64,000 nt of DNA from Rivibacter sp049446155. GTDB lineage: Bacteria > Pseudomonadota > Gammaproteobacteria > Burkholderiales > Burkholderiaceae_C. This document shows, in pieces, positions 44,465 through 55,398 of this stretch. Below the pieces are notes generated by a model that saw only the letters and a list, made by a program, of their open reading frames with translations, did not search any database and was not told where the DNA came from. The stretch covers positions 124,001 to 188,000 of the forward strand of contig NZ_JBMSEE010000010.1 in the NCBI RefSeq assembly GCF_049446155.1, read 5' to 3'. Position 1 is the stretch's first letter. Each line of letters starts with the position of its first letter. The position numbers were made by a program, and so were the translations under genes.

Positions 44465-45001
44465 TCAGGCAGGCTTCTTGGCGTAGCTTGCGATGCCGGC
44501 GCGGACTTCTTCCTTCGCGGCATCGGGGCCGTCCCAGCCGACCACCTTGACCCACTTGCCCGGCTCGAGGTCCTTGTAGTGCTCGAAGAAGTGCTGGATC
44601 TGCTTCAGGCGCAGCGGGTTCATGTCTTCGGGCTTCTGCCAATGCGTGTAGATCGGCAGGATCTTGTCGATCGGTACCGCGAGCAGCTTGGCGTCGCCGC
44701 CGGCCTCGTCTTCCATCTTGAGGATGCCGATCGGGCGGCACTGCACCACCACGCCGGGCACCAGCGGGAACGGCGTGATCACCAGCACGTCGACCGGATC
44801 GCCGTCGTCGGACAGCGTCTGGGGGATGTAGCCGTAGTTGCACGGGTAGTGCATCGCCGTGCTCATGAAGCGATCGACGAACAGCGCGCCCGTGTCCTTG
44901 TCGACCTCGTACTTGATCGGGTCGGCATTCATCGGGATCTCGATGATGACGTTGAACTGATCGGGCGCCTTGGCGCCGGGCGTCACGTTGTGAAGGCTCA
45001 T
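44465..45001 (-). CDS. ppa: Soluble inorganic pyrophosphatase (family I)
   Basis: 178-residue cytoplasmic enzyme hydrolysing pyrophosphate. The family I active-site signature DDGDPVDVLVI is complete, as are EIPMNADPIKYEVDKDTG and YPCNYGYIP; length is standard for bacterial Ppa. The start MSLHNVTPG at 45001 matches homologues. It is divergent from the membrane pyrophosphatase gene, the 257-base gap between them serving both promoters. Confidence 0.97.
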   Translation of the reverse strand: MSLHNVTPGAKAPDQFNVIIEIPMNADPIKYEVDKDTGALFVDRFMSTAMHYPCNYGYIPQTLSDDGDPVDVLVITPFPLVPGVVVQCRPIGILKMEDEAGGDAKLLAVPIDKILPIYTHWQKPEDMNPLRLKQIQHFFEHYKDLEPGKWVKVVGWDGPDAAKEEVRAGIASYAKKPA

Positions 45002-45258
45002 GGCTGGCTTGTCTCGTGGAGATCGATCTGCGGGGAAACCCGGATTCTACGGGCCGAGCTTGTCATGACCTGACGTGCACCGGCATGGCGCGGCGTTGTT
45101 TCCGCAGGAAAACACCATGCGCCGCGCGTTGCCACGCCTGCCGCCCTCCCCTAGCATGCCGCGGCGACTCCGACCGGGTCCACCACGGGCCCGTCCAAGA
45201 AGCGGAGCGCGCCAATCAATCGAGGAATCCTCAATCCGAGGAGAAGGAGATCTTCTTC

Positions 45259-47397
<2,139 letters not shown>

Positions 47398-47421
47398 CAA
47401 CACTGCGCCACGAGACCAGCC

Positions 47422-47443
47422 AAGGGGCCCTGCGGGGCCCCTT
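47422..47443 (+). terminator. Terminator of hppA
   Basis: Perfect 9-bp stem (AAGGGGCCC / GGGCCCCTT) with loop TGCG, followed by CTTCATGC, starting 25 bases after the hppA stop. Confidence 0.75.
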
Positions 47444-47536
47444 CTTCATGCTCGCGCGCCGCCGGTAAGCCCCGTCCTTGCGTGGGTCATTGCACGGGCA
47501 TAGATTGCGCACACCCCCGACGAAGGAGACCGGACC

Positions 47537-47995
47537 ATGGCTTCATTGACCGTGAACGGCACGCCGCGTACTTTCGACGGCGACCCGGAGATGCCTCTGC
47601 TCTGGTACCTGCGCGACGAGCTGCGCATGACCGGCACCAAGTTCGGCTGCGGCATGGCGCTGTGCGGCGCCTGCACCGTGCACCTCGACGGCGCCGCGGT
47701 CCGCTCCTGCAGCACGCCGATGAGCGCCGTCGCGGGCAAGAGCGTCACCACCATCGAAGGACTGGACCCCAAGGGCCAGCATCCGCTGCAGAAGGCCTGG
47801 CGCGACCAGGGCGTGCCGCAATGCGGCTACTGCCAGTCGGGCCAGATCATGCAGGCCGCGGCGCTGCTCAAGACCAACAAGCGCCCGAGCGATGCCGATA
47901 TCGAGAACGCCATGTCCGGCAACATCTGCCGCTGCGGCACCTACACGCGCATCAAGGCCGCGATCAAGCAGGCCTCTGGCCAGAAGGAGGCATGA
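47537..47995 (+). CDS. [2Fe-2S] subunit of a molybdenum hydroxylase (IorA-like)
   Basis: 152-residue electron-transfer subunit of the xanthine dehydrogenase family, small IorA/isoquinoline 1-oxidoreductase alpha type. Plant-ferredoxin cluster ligands Cys38, 43, 46, 58 (FGCGMALCGACTVHL) and the second cluster Cys96, 99, 131, 133 (QCGYCQSGQ, GNICRCGTY) are complete. ATG 47537 has GGAG nine bases upstream. It stops two bases before the start of the large subunit, so the two form an operon. No FAD subunit or cytochrome subunit gene follows. Confidence 0.95.
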   Translation: MASLTVNGTPRTFDGDPEMPLLWYLRDELRMTGTKFGCGMALCGACTVHLDGAAVRSCSTPMSAVAGKSVTTIEGLDPKGQHPLQKAWRDQGVPQCGYCQSGQIMQAAALLKTNKRPSDADIENAMSGNICRCGTYTRIKAAIKQASGQKEA

Positions 47996-47996
47996 C

Positions 47997-50288
47997 ATGG
48001 ACGCGCCCTTGCAAGCCACCCGCCGCGACTTCATCACCACGACGACTGCCGGCGGCTTCGCGCTCGCGCTCGGCGCGTCGGGCGAGCTGTTCGCCCAGGA
48101 AGCTGCTCCGGAAGGCCCGCCCAAGTACGGCGCCTATGGCATGCCCCATGGCGTGGTCGAGAACCCGCTGGTGTTCGTCTCGATCGCCGACGACGGCATC
48201 GTCACCATCACCTGCCACCGCGCCGAGATGGGCCAGGGCGTGCGTACCGGCGTGCCGATGATCCTGGCCGACGAGCTCGAGGCCGAGTGGTCCAAGGTGC
48301 GCGTCGTGCAGGCGCCGGGCGACGAGCCGCGCTTCGGCAACCAGGACACCGACGGCTCGCGCACCACGCGCCACTTCTTCATGCCGATGCGCCGCTGCGG
48401 CGCCGCGGCGCGCCAGATGCTCGAGGCCGCCGCGGCCGCGCGCTGGAACGTGCCGGCCAGCGAGGTGATGGCGCGCAACCACCAGCTCGTGCACCGCAAG
48501 AGCGGCCGCACGCTGGGCTACGGCGAGGTCGCGCGCGCCGCGGCCGCGCTGCCGGTGCCCGCCACCGCGGACCTCAGGCTCAAGAAGCCCGCCGAGTTCC
48601 GCTACATCGGCAAGGGCAAGGTCCCGATCGTCGACGGCTTCGACATGACGACCGGCCGCGCGGTCTACGGCCAGGACGTCGTGCAGCCCGACATGCTGTT
48701 CGCCGTGGTCGCGCGCACGCCGGTCTACGGCGGCACGCTGCGCGGCTTCGACGCGGCCGACGCGAAGAAGGTGCCGGGCGTCGTCAAGGTGGTCGAGATC
48801 AAGGGCTCGCCGGTGCCCAGCGCCTTCCAGCCGCTGGCAGGCGTGGCCGTAATCGCCACCAGCACCTGGGCCGCGATGCAAGGCCGCAAGGCGCTCAAGC
48901 TCGACTGGGACGGCGGCCCCAACGCCAGCTACGAATCGCAGGGCTACCGCGCCGCGATGGAGCAGGCGGCCAACCGGCCGGGCAAGGTGATCCGCAATGC
49001 CGGCGACGTCGACGCGGCGCTGAAATCCGCCGCCAAGGTGGTGAAGGCGCAGTACTACATCCCGCACATCACCCAAGCGCCGATGGAGCCGCCCGCCGCC
49101 ACCGCGCAGATCAAGGACGGCCGCTGCGAGGTCTGGGGGCCGTTCCAGAGCCCGCAGGCGGTGCGCACCGACCTCGCCAAGCGGCTCGAGATGCCGATCG
49201 ATCGCATCACCGTCCACGTCACGCTGCTGGGCGGCGGGTTCGGGCGCAAGAGCAAGGGCGACTTCGCGACCGAAGCCGCGCTGCTCGCGCGCGAGACCGA
49301 GGGCAAGCCCGTCAAGGTGGTCTGGACGCGCGAGGACGACCTGCACCATTCCTACTACCACACGGTCTCGGTCGAGCACCTCGAGGCCGGGCTCGACGCG
49401 AAGGGCAAGCCGGTCGCGTGGCTGCACCGCAGCGTCGGGCCGACGCTGCTGTCGCTGTTCATGCCCGACCCCAAGCTCGAGTCGCCGATCGAGCTCGGCA
49501 TGGGCCTGACCAACGTGCCGTTCGCGGTGGGCAACCTGCGCGTCGAGAACCCCGAGGCGGCGGCGCACACGCGCATCGGCTGGTACCGCTCGGTCTCCAA
49601 CATCCCGCACGCGTTCGCGGTGCAGTCCTTCGTCTGCGAGATGGCGCATGCGGCCGGCCGCGATCCGAAGGATTTCCTGCTCGAACTGCTCGGCCCGCCG
49701 CGCCTGATCGATCCGCGCTCGATCAACGACACCTGGAACCACGGCGAGGACCCGACCGCCTACCCGATCGACATCGGCCGGCTGCGCCGTGTCACGACCA
49801 CGGCGGCCAAGGCCGCCAACTGGGGACGGCCGATGCCCAAGGGCCGCGGGCTCGGCATCGCCGCGCACTACAGCTTCACCACCTACGTGGCGAGCGTGGT
49901 CGAGGTCGCGGTCAATGCCAAGGGCGAACTGACGATCCCGCGCGTCGACATCGCGGTCGACTGCGGCGCGATCGTCAATCCGGAGCGTGTGCGATCGCAG
50001 ATGGAGGGCGCCTGCATCATGGGCATCGGCAACGCGATGAGCAGCGAGATCACGTTCAAGGACGGCCGCGCACAGCAGGACAACTTCCACCAGTTCGAGG
50101 TGCTGCGCATGAATGCGGCGCCCAAGCGCATCGTCGTGCACCTGATCCCGGGCGACTACGACGCGCCGCTGGGCGGCGTGGGCGAACCGGGCGTACCGCC
50201 GATCGCGCCGGCGCTGTGCAACGCGATCTTCGCTGCCACCGGCAAGCGCATCCGCAGCCTGCCGATCCGCGATCAGCTGAGCGCCTGA
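47997..50288 (+). CDS. Molybdopterin-binding subunit of a molybdenum hydroxylase (IorB-like), TAT-exported
   Basis: 763-residue catalytic subunit of the two-subunit IorAB/aldehyde dehydrogenase group. The N-terminus carries a twin-arginine signal (ATRRDFITTTTAGGFALALG), so the assembled enzyme acts in the periplasm. Cofactor-domain blocks include GQGVRTGVPMILADELE, LGGGFGRKSKGDF, and the C-terminal PLGGVGEPGVPPIAPALCNA with the catalytic Glu of GVGEPG. Substrate (aldehyde or N-heterocycle) cannot be read from sequence. Maturation factor (XdhC/CoxF type) genes are not nearby. Its last 16 bases overlap the convergent diguanylate cyclase gene. Confidence 0.94.
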   Translation: MDAPLQATRRDFITTTTAGGFALALGASGELFAQEAAPEGPPKYGAYGMPHGVVENPLVFVSIADDGIVTITCHRAEMGQGVRTGVPMILADELEAEWSKVRVVQAPGDEPRFGNQDTDGSRTTRHFFMPMRRCGAAARQMLEAAAAARWNVPASEVMARNHQLVHRKSGRTLGYGEVARAAAALPVPATADLRLKKPAEFRYIGKGKVPIVDGFDMTTGRAVYGQDVVQPDMLFAVVARTPVYGGTLRGFDAADAKKVPGVVKVVEIKGSPVPSAFQPLAGVAVIATSTWAAMQGRKALKLDWDGGPNASYESQGYRAAMEQAANRPGKVIRNAGDVDAALKSAAKVVKAQYYIPHITQAPMEPPAATAQIKDGRCEVWGPFQSPQAVRTDLAKRLEMPIDRITVHVTLLGGGFGRKSKGDFATEAALLARETEGKPVKVVWTREDDLHHSYYHTVSVEHLEAGLDAKGKPVAWLHRSVGPTLLSLFMPDPKLESPIELGMGLTNVPFAVGNLRVENPEAAAHTRIGWYRSVSNIPHAFAVQSFVCEMAHAAGRDPKDFLLELLGPPRLIDPRSINDTWNHGEDPTAYPIDIGRLRRVTTTAAKAANWGRPMPKGRGLGIAAHYSFTTYVASVVEVAVNAKGELTIPRVDIAVDCGAIVNPERVRSQMEGACIMGIGNAMSSEITFKDGRAQQDNFHQFEVLRMNAAPKRIVVHLIPGDYDAPLGGVGEPGVPPIAPALCNAIFAATGKRIRSLPIRDQLSA

Positions 50289-51766
50289 CGCGCGGCGACG
50301 CCAATCGGGGCGGTCGCAACGCGGTTGCGGCCGTCGCACTTGGCGTCATAGAGCGCACGGTCCGCGGCGTCGACCAGCGCCGCCGCGGCCGCGTCGTCGT
50401 GCAGGATCGCACCGGCCACGCCGACGCTGACCGTCACGACGCCGAACGGGCTGCCCAGATGCTCGATGCGTAGCGCCTCGACGGCGGCACGCAGCCGCTC
50501 TCCGACCACCATCGCGCCGGCCGCGTCGGCCTCGTGCAGCAGCGCGATGAACTCCTCGCCGCCGTAGCGTGCGAGCACGTCGCCGGGTCGCGCCAGCGCG
50601 TGGCGAAGCGCCTGGGCCACGGCGCGCAGGCAGGCGTCGCCGGCAACGTGGCCACAGCGGTCGTTGAGCAGCTTGAAGTGATCGATGTCGATCATCAGCA
50701 CGGCCACCGACTGGCGCTCCTGCAGCTCGCGTCGAGCCGCGCCGCTGAGCGCGTGCTCGAGCGCGCGGCGGTTGGCCACGCCGGTCAGCGCGTCGGTCCA
50801 GGCGATGCTGCGCAGCTCGGAGTGTTCGCGCTGTAGCAGCTCGCCGTGCTCGATGTGGCGCACCTCAGCCAGCGTGTTGCGCATCGCGTAGCCGATCACC
50901 GCGATCAGCACGCCGGCGGCGCCGTAGGCGTAGTCGACGCGGATCAGGAACAGCGAGACGATCAGCAGCGCACCGGCCAGCAGGATGGGACGCGCGCTGC
51001 GCACCGCGCGCACCAGCACCGGGCTGCGTCGATGCAGCTCGGCCGCCGCGGACGGCCCGCGCAAGGCCCACCACGCCAGCAGCGCAAAGGCGAGCGTCAC
51101 GATCGAGCTTTCCTGCGGTCCGAAGCTCGGATTGCCGGCCAGGAAGTGGTTGTTGATAAAGACGATGCCGAGATAGACCAGCTCGTAGGACGACAGCGCG
51201 CGAAACAGGCTGCGCTCGGCTTCGTCTTCGGCGGCGCGCCAGCGCACCAGGGTGCCGATCGCGAGGAACAGGTTCTGCGCATCGAGCAGCCACACCATGG
51301 CCGTGACGCCGGCGTCGTCGGGCGTCCCGCCATGCGCGGTCAGCATCGCCCAGGTGTAGAGGAAGAAGCCCTGGCCGAGCGACAACGCGAGCACGGCATC
51401 GATCAGGCGCACCAGCCGATGGCCGGTGGCTCGCCAATCGCTGGCCAGCAAGAAAGCGATCGGCACGGCTGCGAGGTTGAACGCCAGCATCGCGTCGCGG
51501 TACATCTCGTACTGGCGCGCCTCGATCAGTTCGTACCAGAGGTTGCCGAAAGCGCCGAGCGACCAGATCGTCAGAGACAGCGCCAGCACCCGCCAGCCGG
51601 CGCGCGCCGGACCCGTCTCGCGCCGGGCGCGCCCAGCCAGCGCCAGCGCGGCGAGCAGCGGCGCGGCGACCATCGCGACATACGCCGCCGCCGCGGCCAC
51701 CGACGGCAGGAAGACGAAGATCGCGAGCTGGACGGCGAGAAAGGCGATCGGGTAGAGGACCGGCAT
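50273..51766 (-). CDS. Membrane diguanylate cyclase (GGDEF)
   Basis: 497-residue protein with about eight N-terminal membrane helices (1-300), a short coiled-coil signalling helix (EHGELLQREHSELR) and a C-terminal GGDEF domain from about 330. The active motif is GGEEF at about 402-406, with RPGD five residues before it as an allosteric inhibitory I-site; TDALTGVANRRALE begins the domain. It should make c-di-GMP with product inhibition. Some membrane-domain sequence (YEMYRDAMLAFNLAAV) suggests a 7TM sensor module of unknown ligand. Same strand as lpd but separated by a 15-bp hairpin. Confidence 0.92.
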   Translation of the reverse strand: MPVLYPIAFLAVQLAIFVFLPSVAAAAAYVAMVAAPLLAALALAGRARRETGPARAGWRVLALSLTIWSLGAFGNLWYELIEARQYEMYRDAMLAFNLAAVPIAFLLASDWRATGHRLVRLIDAVLALSLGQGFFLYTWAMLTAHGGTPDDAGVTAMVWLLDAQNLFLAIGTLVRWRAAEDEAERSLFRALSSYELVYLGIVFINNHFLAGNPSFGPQESSIVTLAFALLAWWALRGPSAAAELHRRSPVLVRAVRSARPILLAGALLIVSLFLIRVDYAYGAAGVLIAVIGYAMRNTLAEVRHIEHGELLQREHSELRSIAWTDALTGVANRRALEHALSGAARRELQERQSVAVLMIDIDHFKLLNDRCGHVAGDACLRAVAQALRHALARPGDVLARYGGEEFIALLHEADAAGAMVVGERLRAAVEALRIEHLGSPFGVVTVSVGVAGAILHDDAAAAALVDAADRALYDAKCDGRNRVATAPIGVAARQALS

Positions 51767-51835
51767 GACGGCGCTGGCTCCCCCGGCCCGCCGGCGGGGC
51801 CCAGCACGATGAGGGAGCGGATGCCGGATGGTATT

Positions 51836-51872
51836 CGGCCGCCGCGGGCTGCACTTGAGCCCGCGGCGGCCG
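51836..51872 (-). terminator. Long hairpin terminator after lpd
   Basis: Perfect 15-bp stem (CGGCCGCCGCGGGCT / AGCCCGCGGCGGCCG) with a 7-base loop, 28 bases past the lpd stop on the minus strand and 70 bases before the diguanylate cyclase start. It lacks a T-run, so it may act with Rho or as an mRNA-stabilising end. Confidence 0.6.
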
Positions 51873-51899
51873 AGAAGGCGCGGCTGCGCCCTGGGCGCT

Positions 51900-53696
51900 T
51901 CAGCGCCGCTGCGGCGGCAGATCGGTGCAGCTGCCGTGCGCGGCCTCGGCCGCCAGGCCCATCGTCTCGCCCAGCGTCGGGTGCGGGTGGATGGTCTTGC
52001 CGATGTCGACCTCGTCGGCCCCCATCTCGATGGCCAGCGCGATCTCGCCGATCATGTCGCCCGCGTGCGTGCCGACGATGCCGCCGCCGAGGATGCGGTG
52101 CGTGGCCGCGTCGAACAGCAGCTTGGTGAAGCCCTCGTCGCGGCCGTTGGCCAGCGCGCGCGCCGAGGCCGTCCACGGGAACAGGCCCTTCTTGATCGCG
52201 ATGCCCTTTGCCTTGGCCTCGTCCTCGGTGAGACCCACCCAGGCGACCTCGGGATCGGTGTAGGCCACGCTCGGGATCACGCGGGCATCGAACGCCGTCT
52301 TGGCCAGCGCCGCATCGCCGAGCAGCTCGCCGGCGATGACCTCCGCCGCGACATGGCCCTCGTGCACCGCCTTGTGCGCGAGCATCGGCTGGCCGACGAT
52401 GTCGCCGATCGCGAAGATGCTCGCCACGTTGGTGCGCATCTGCACGTCGACCGGAATGAAGCCCCGATCGCCGACTGCGACGCCGGCGTTCTCGGCGCCG
52501 ATCTTCTTGCCGTTGGGGCTGCGGCCCACGGCCTGCAGCACCAGGTCATAACGCTGCGGCTCGGCCGGCGCGTTCTCGCCTTCGAACCTGACCCAGATGC
52601 CATCAGGCTTGGCCTCGGCACCCACGGTCTTGGTCTTCAGCATCACGCGGTCGAAGCGCGGGGCGTTCATCTTCTGCCAGACCTTGACGAGGTCACGGTC
52701 GGCACCCTGCATCAGGCCGTCGAGCATTTCCACCACGTCGAGCCGTGCGCCCAGCGTCGAGAACACCGTGCCCATCTCGAGGCCGATGATGCCGCCGCCG
52801 ACGACGAGCATCTTCTCGACCTTGGGCGGCAGCTCGAGCGCGCCGGTGGAGTCGACGATGCGCGCATCGTTGGGCAGGAACGGCAGGCGCACCGCCTGCG
52901 AACCGGCCGCGACGATCGCGCGCTTGAAGCGGATCGTCCGCGACTTGCCGGTCTTCTCCTGGCCGCTGCCGGTGGTCTCTTCCACCTTGAGATGCTGCGC
53001 GTCGAGGAAGGCGCCGACGCCGCGCACCACGCTGACCTTGCGCATCTTGGCCATGCCCGCCAGGCCGCCGGTGAACTTGTTGATCACCTTCTGCTTGTGC
53101 GCGCGCAGCTTGTCGATGTCGACCGTCGGTGCGCCGAACGCGACGCCGACGTCGGCAAAGTGCTTGACCTCGTCCATCACGGCGGCCACGTGCAGCAGCG
53201 CCTTGCTGGGAATGCAGCCGACGTTCAGGCACACGCCGCCGAGTGTGGCGTAGCGCTCGACCAGCGCGACCTTGAGGCCGAGATCGGCGGCGCGAAAGGC
53301 CGCCGAGTAGCCGCCGGGGCCGCCGCCGAGCACGACGACGTCGACCTCGAGGTCGACGCCACCGGCGTAAGTCGAGGCCGCGACAGGTGCGGCGACAGGC
53401 GCCGCGACCGGTGCAGGGGTCGGCGCCGATGCAGCCGGCGCGGGCGCGGCGGCAGCCGCCTCGCCCTCGACCACGGCGATCACCGTGCCTTCGCTGACCT
53501 TGTCGCCGATCTTGACCTTGAGCTCCTTGATCACGCCGCCGTGCGACGACGGGATCTCCATCGAGGCCTTGTCGCTCTCGACGGTGATGAGGCTTTGCTC
53601 CGGCTTGACGGTGTCGCCGGGCTTGACCAGCACTTCGATGACGGCAACCGATTCGAAGTCGCCGATGTCGGGGACCTTGATGTCGATGAGGGCCAT
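51900..53696 (-). CDS. lpdA: Dihydrolipoyl dehydrogenase (E3) with N-terminal lipoyl domain
   Basis: 598-residue flavoprotein of the pyruvate dehydrogenase complex. A lipoyl domain occupies 1-78 with the lipoylation Lys in ESDKASMEIPS, then an Ala/Pro linker (about 82-112) and the E3 core: FAD site VVVLGGGPGGYSAAF, redox pair in GGVCLNVGCIPSK, NAD site VGGGIIGLEMGTV, and catalytic His in IHPHPTLGETMG near the C-terminus. Fusion of lipoyl domain and E3 is a known betaproteobacterial arrangement. ATG 53696 has GGGGAG at nine bases. Third gene of aceE-aceF-lpd. Confidence 0.97.
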   Translation of the reverse strand: MALIDIKVPDIGDFESVAVIEVLVKPGDTVKPEQSLITVESDKASMEIPSSHGGVIKELKVKIGDKVSEGTVIAVVEGEAAAAAPAPAASAPTPAPVAAPVAAPVAASTYAGGVDLEVDVVVLGGGPGGYSAAFRAADLGLKVALVERYATLGGVCLNVGCIPSKALLHVAAVMDEVKHFADVGVAFGAPTVDIDKLRAHKQKVINKFTGGLAGMAKMRKVSVVRGVGAFLDAQHLKVEETTGSGQEKTGKSRTIRFKRAIVAAGSQAVRLPFLPNDARIVDSTGALELPPKVEKMLVVGGGIIGLEMGTVFSTLGARLDVVEMLDGLMQGADRDLVKVWQKMNAPRFDRVMLKTKTVGAEAKPDGIWVRFEGENAPAEPQRYDLVLQAVGRSPNGKKIGAENAGVAVGDRGFIPVDVQMRTNVASIFAIGDIVGQPMLAHKAVHEGHVAAEVIAGELLGDAALAKTAFDARVIPSVAYTDPEVAWVGLTEDEAKAKGIAIKKGLFPWTASARALANGRDEGFTKLLFDAATHRILGGGIVGTHAGDMIGEIALAIEMGADEVDIGKTIHPHPTLGETMGLAAEAAHGSCTDLPPQRR

Positions 53697-53712
53697 GTTC
53701 AGCGCTCCCCGA

Positions 53713-55371
53713 TCACAGCAAGGCGCGGCGGAAGTCCGCCAGCAGGCCCGCGAGGTAGGCATTGAAACGCGCCGCGGCGGCGCCGTCGATCACGCGGTGG
53801 TCATACGAAAGCGACAGCGGCAGCGTGAGCTGCGGCGCGAACTGCTTGCCGTCCCACACCGGCTTCATGTAGCTCTTGCTCAGGCCCAGGATCGCGACCT
53901 CGGGCGCGTTGATGATGGGCGTGAAGTGCGTTCCGCCGATGCCGCCCAGCGAGCTGATCGAGAAGCAGCCTCCGGTCATGTCGGCCGGGCCGAGCTTGCC
54001 GTCGCGCGCCTTCTTGGCGAGCTCGCTCATCTCGGCGCTGATCTGCAGGATGCCCTTCTTGTCGGCGTCCTTGAGCACCGGCACCACCAGGCCGTTGGGC
54101 GTGTCGGCCGCGAAGCCGATGTGGAAGTACTGCTTGTAGACCAGCGCGTCGCCGTCCAGGCTGGCGTTGAACTCGGGGAACTTCTTCAGCGCCGAGACCA
54201 CCGCCTTGATCACGAAGGCGAGCATCGTGACCTTGATGCCGCTCTTCTCGTTCTCCTTGTTGAGCTGCACGCGCAGGGCTTCGAGCTCGGTGATGTCGGC
54301 TTCGTCGTTGTTGGTGACGTGCGGGATCATCACCCAGTTGCGATGCAGGTTCGCGCCGCTGATCTTCTTGATGCGCGAGAGGTCCTTGCGCTCGATGGGG
54401 CCGAACTTCGCGAAGTCGACCTTCGGCCAGGGCAGCAGGTCGAGACCCGCACCGCCGCCGGCGGCAGCCGCCGGCGCCTTGGCCGCCTGGGCCTGCGTGC
54501 GCACGTCGCCGGCCATCACGCCCTTGACGAAGTTGTGCAGGTCGTCCTGCGTGATGCGGCCCTTGGGGCCGCTGCCCTTCACCTCGGCCAGCGGCACGCC
54601 GAGTTCGCGCGCGAGCTTGCGAATCGACGGCGAGGCGTGCGGCAGCGCGCCGGTCGGCGGCGCCGGTTCATGGGGCGGCAGCGCCGCCGTCGGCGAGGTG
54701 CGCGCCGGCGGCGCGCTCGCGGCGGGCGCGCTGGCCGCCGGTGCCGCAGCAGCCGGCGCAGGTGACGCGGCGGGTGCGCCGGCCGCGCCCTTGAGCACGA
54801 CGATCGGCGTGCCCTTGGAGACCTTGTCGCCAACCTTCACCAGCAGCTGCTCGACGGTCCCCGCGGCCGACGACGGAATCTCCATCGAGGCCTTGTCGCT
54901 CTCGACGGTGATGAGGCTTTGCTCCGTCTTCACGGCATCGCCCGGCTTGACCAGCAGCTCAATCACCGCGACCTCGTCGAAGTCGCCGATGTCGGGCACG
55001 ACGACCGTGACCGGGCCGCTGCCGGCCGAAGGCGCGGCAGCCGCCGCAGGCGGCGTGGCCTCAGGCGCCGGCGGCTGCGCGGGCGCTTGCGCAGGAGCGG
55101 ACGCGGCCGCAGCCGATGCCGGCGCGGCTGCGCCTTCAGCATCGAGCACCAACACCACGCTGCCCTCGTTGATCTTTTCGCCGAGCTTGACCTTCAGCTC
55201 CTTGACCACGCCGGCGTGGCTCGAAGGAATCTCCATCGAGGCCTTGTCGCTTTCGACCGTGACCAGGCTCTGCTCGGCCTTGATCGCGTCCCCCGGCTTG
55301 ACCAGCACCTCGATGACCTCGACGTCCTTGAAATCGCCGATGTCGGGCACCTTCACTTCGATGAGCGCCAT
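53713..55371 (-). CDS. aceF: Dihydrolipoyllysine acetyltransferase (E2), two lipoyl domains
   Basis: 552-residue core protein of the pyruvate dehydrogenase complex. Two lipoyl domains (about 1-78 and 118-195), each with ESDKASMEIPS, are joined by Ala/Pro-rich flexible linkers; the peripheral subunit-binding domain (ASPSIRKLARELGVPLAEVKG) lies at about 243-280, and the acetyltransferase catalytic domain follows with SYDHRVIDGAAAARF, His and Asp being the catalytic pair. ATG 55371 is 27 bases past aceE. The lipoyl segments of aceF and lpd are near-identical at DNA level, a possible recombination target. Confidence 0.97.
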   Translation of the reverse strand: MALIEVKVPDIGDFKDVEVIEVLVKPGDAIKAEQSLVTVESDKASMEIPSSHAGVVKELKVKLGEKINEGSVVLVLDAEGAAAPASAAAASAPAQAPAQPPAPEATPPAAAAAPSAGSGPVTVVVPDIGDFDEVAVIELLVKPGDAVKTEQSLITVESDKASMEIPSSAAGTVEQLLVKVGDKVSKGTPIVVLKGAAGAPAASPAPAAAAPAASAPAASAPPARTSPTAALPPHEPAPPTGALPHASPSIRKLARELGVPLAEVKGSGPKGRITQDDLHNFVKGVMAGDVRTQAQAAKAPAAAAGGGAGLDLLPWPKVDFAKFGPIERKDLSRIKKISGANLHRNWVMIPHVTNNDEADITELEALRVQLNKENEKSGIKVTMLAFVIKAVVSALKKFPEFNASLDGDALVYKQYFHIGFAADTPNGLVVPVLKDADKKGILQISAEMSELAKKARDGKLGPADMTGGCFSISSLGGIGGTHFTPIINAPEVAILGLSKSYMKPVWDGKQFAPQLTLPLSLSYDHRVIDGAAAARFNAYLAGLLADFRRALL

Positions 55372-55398
55372 GCGTTGTCTCCGTGCGGCTCGTTGTTC

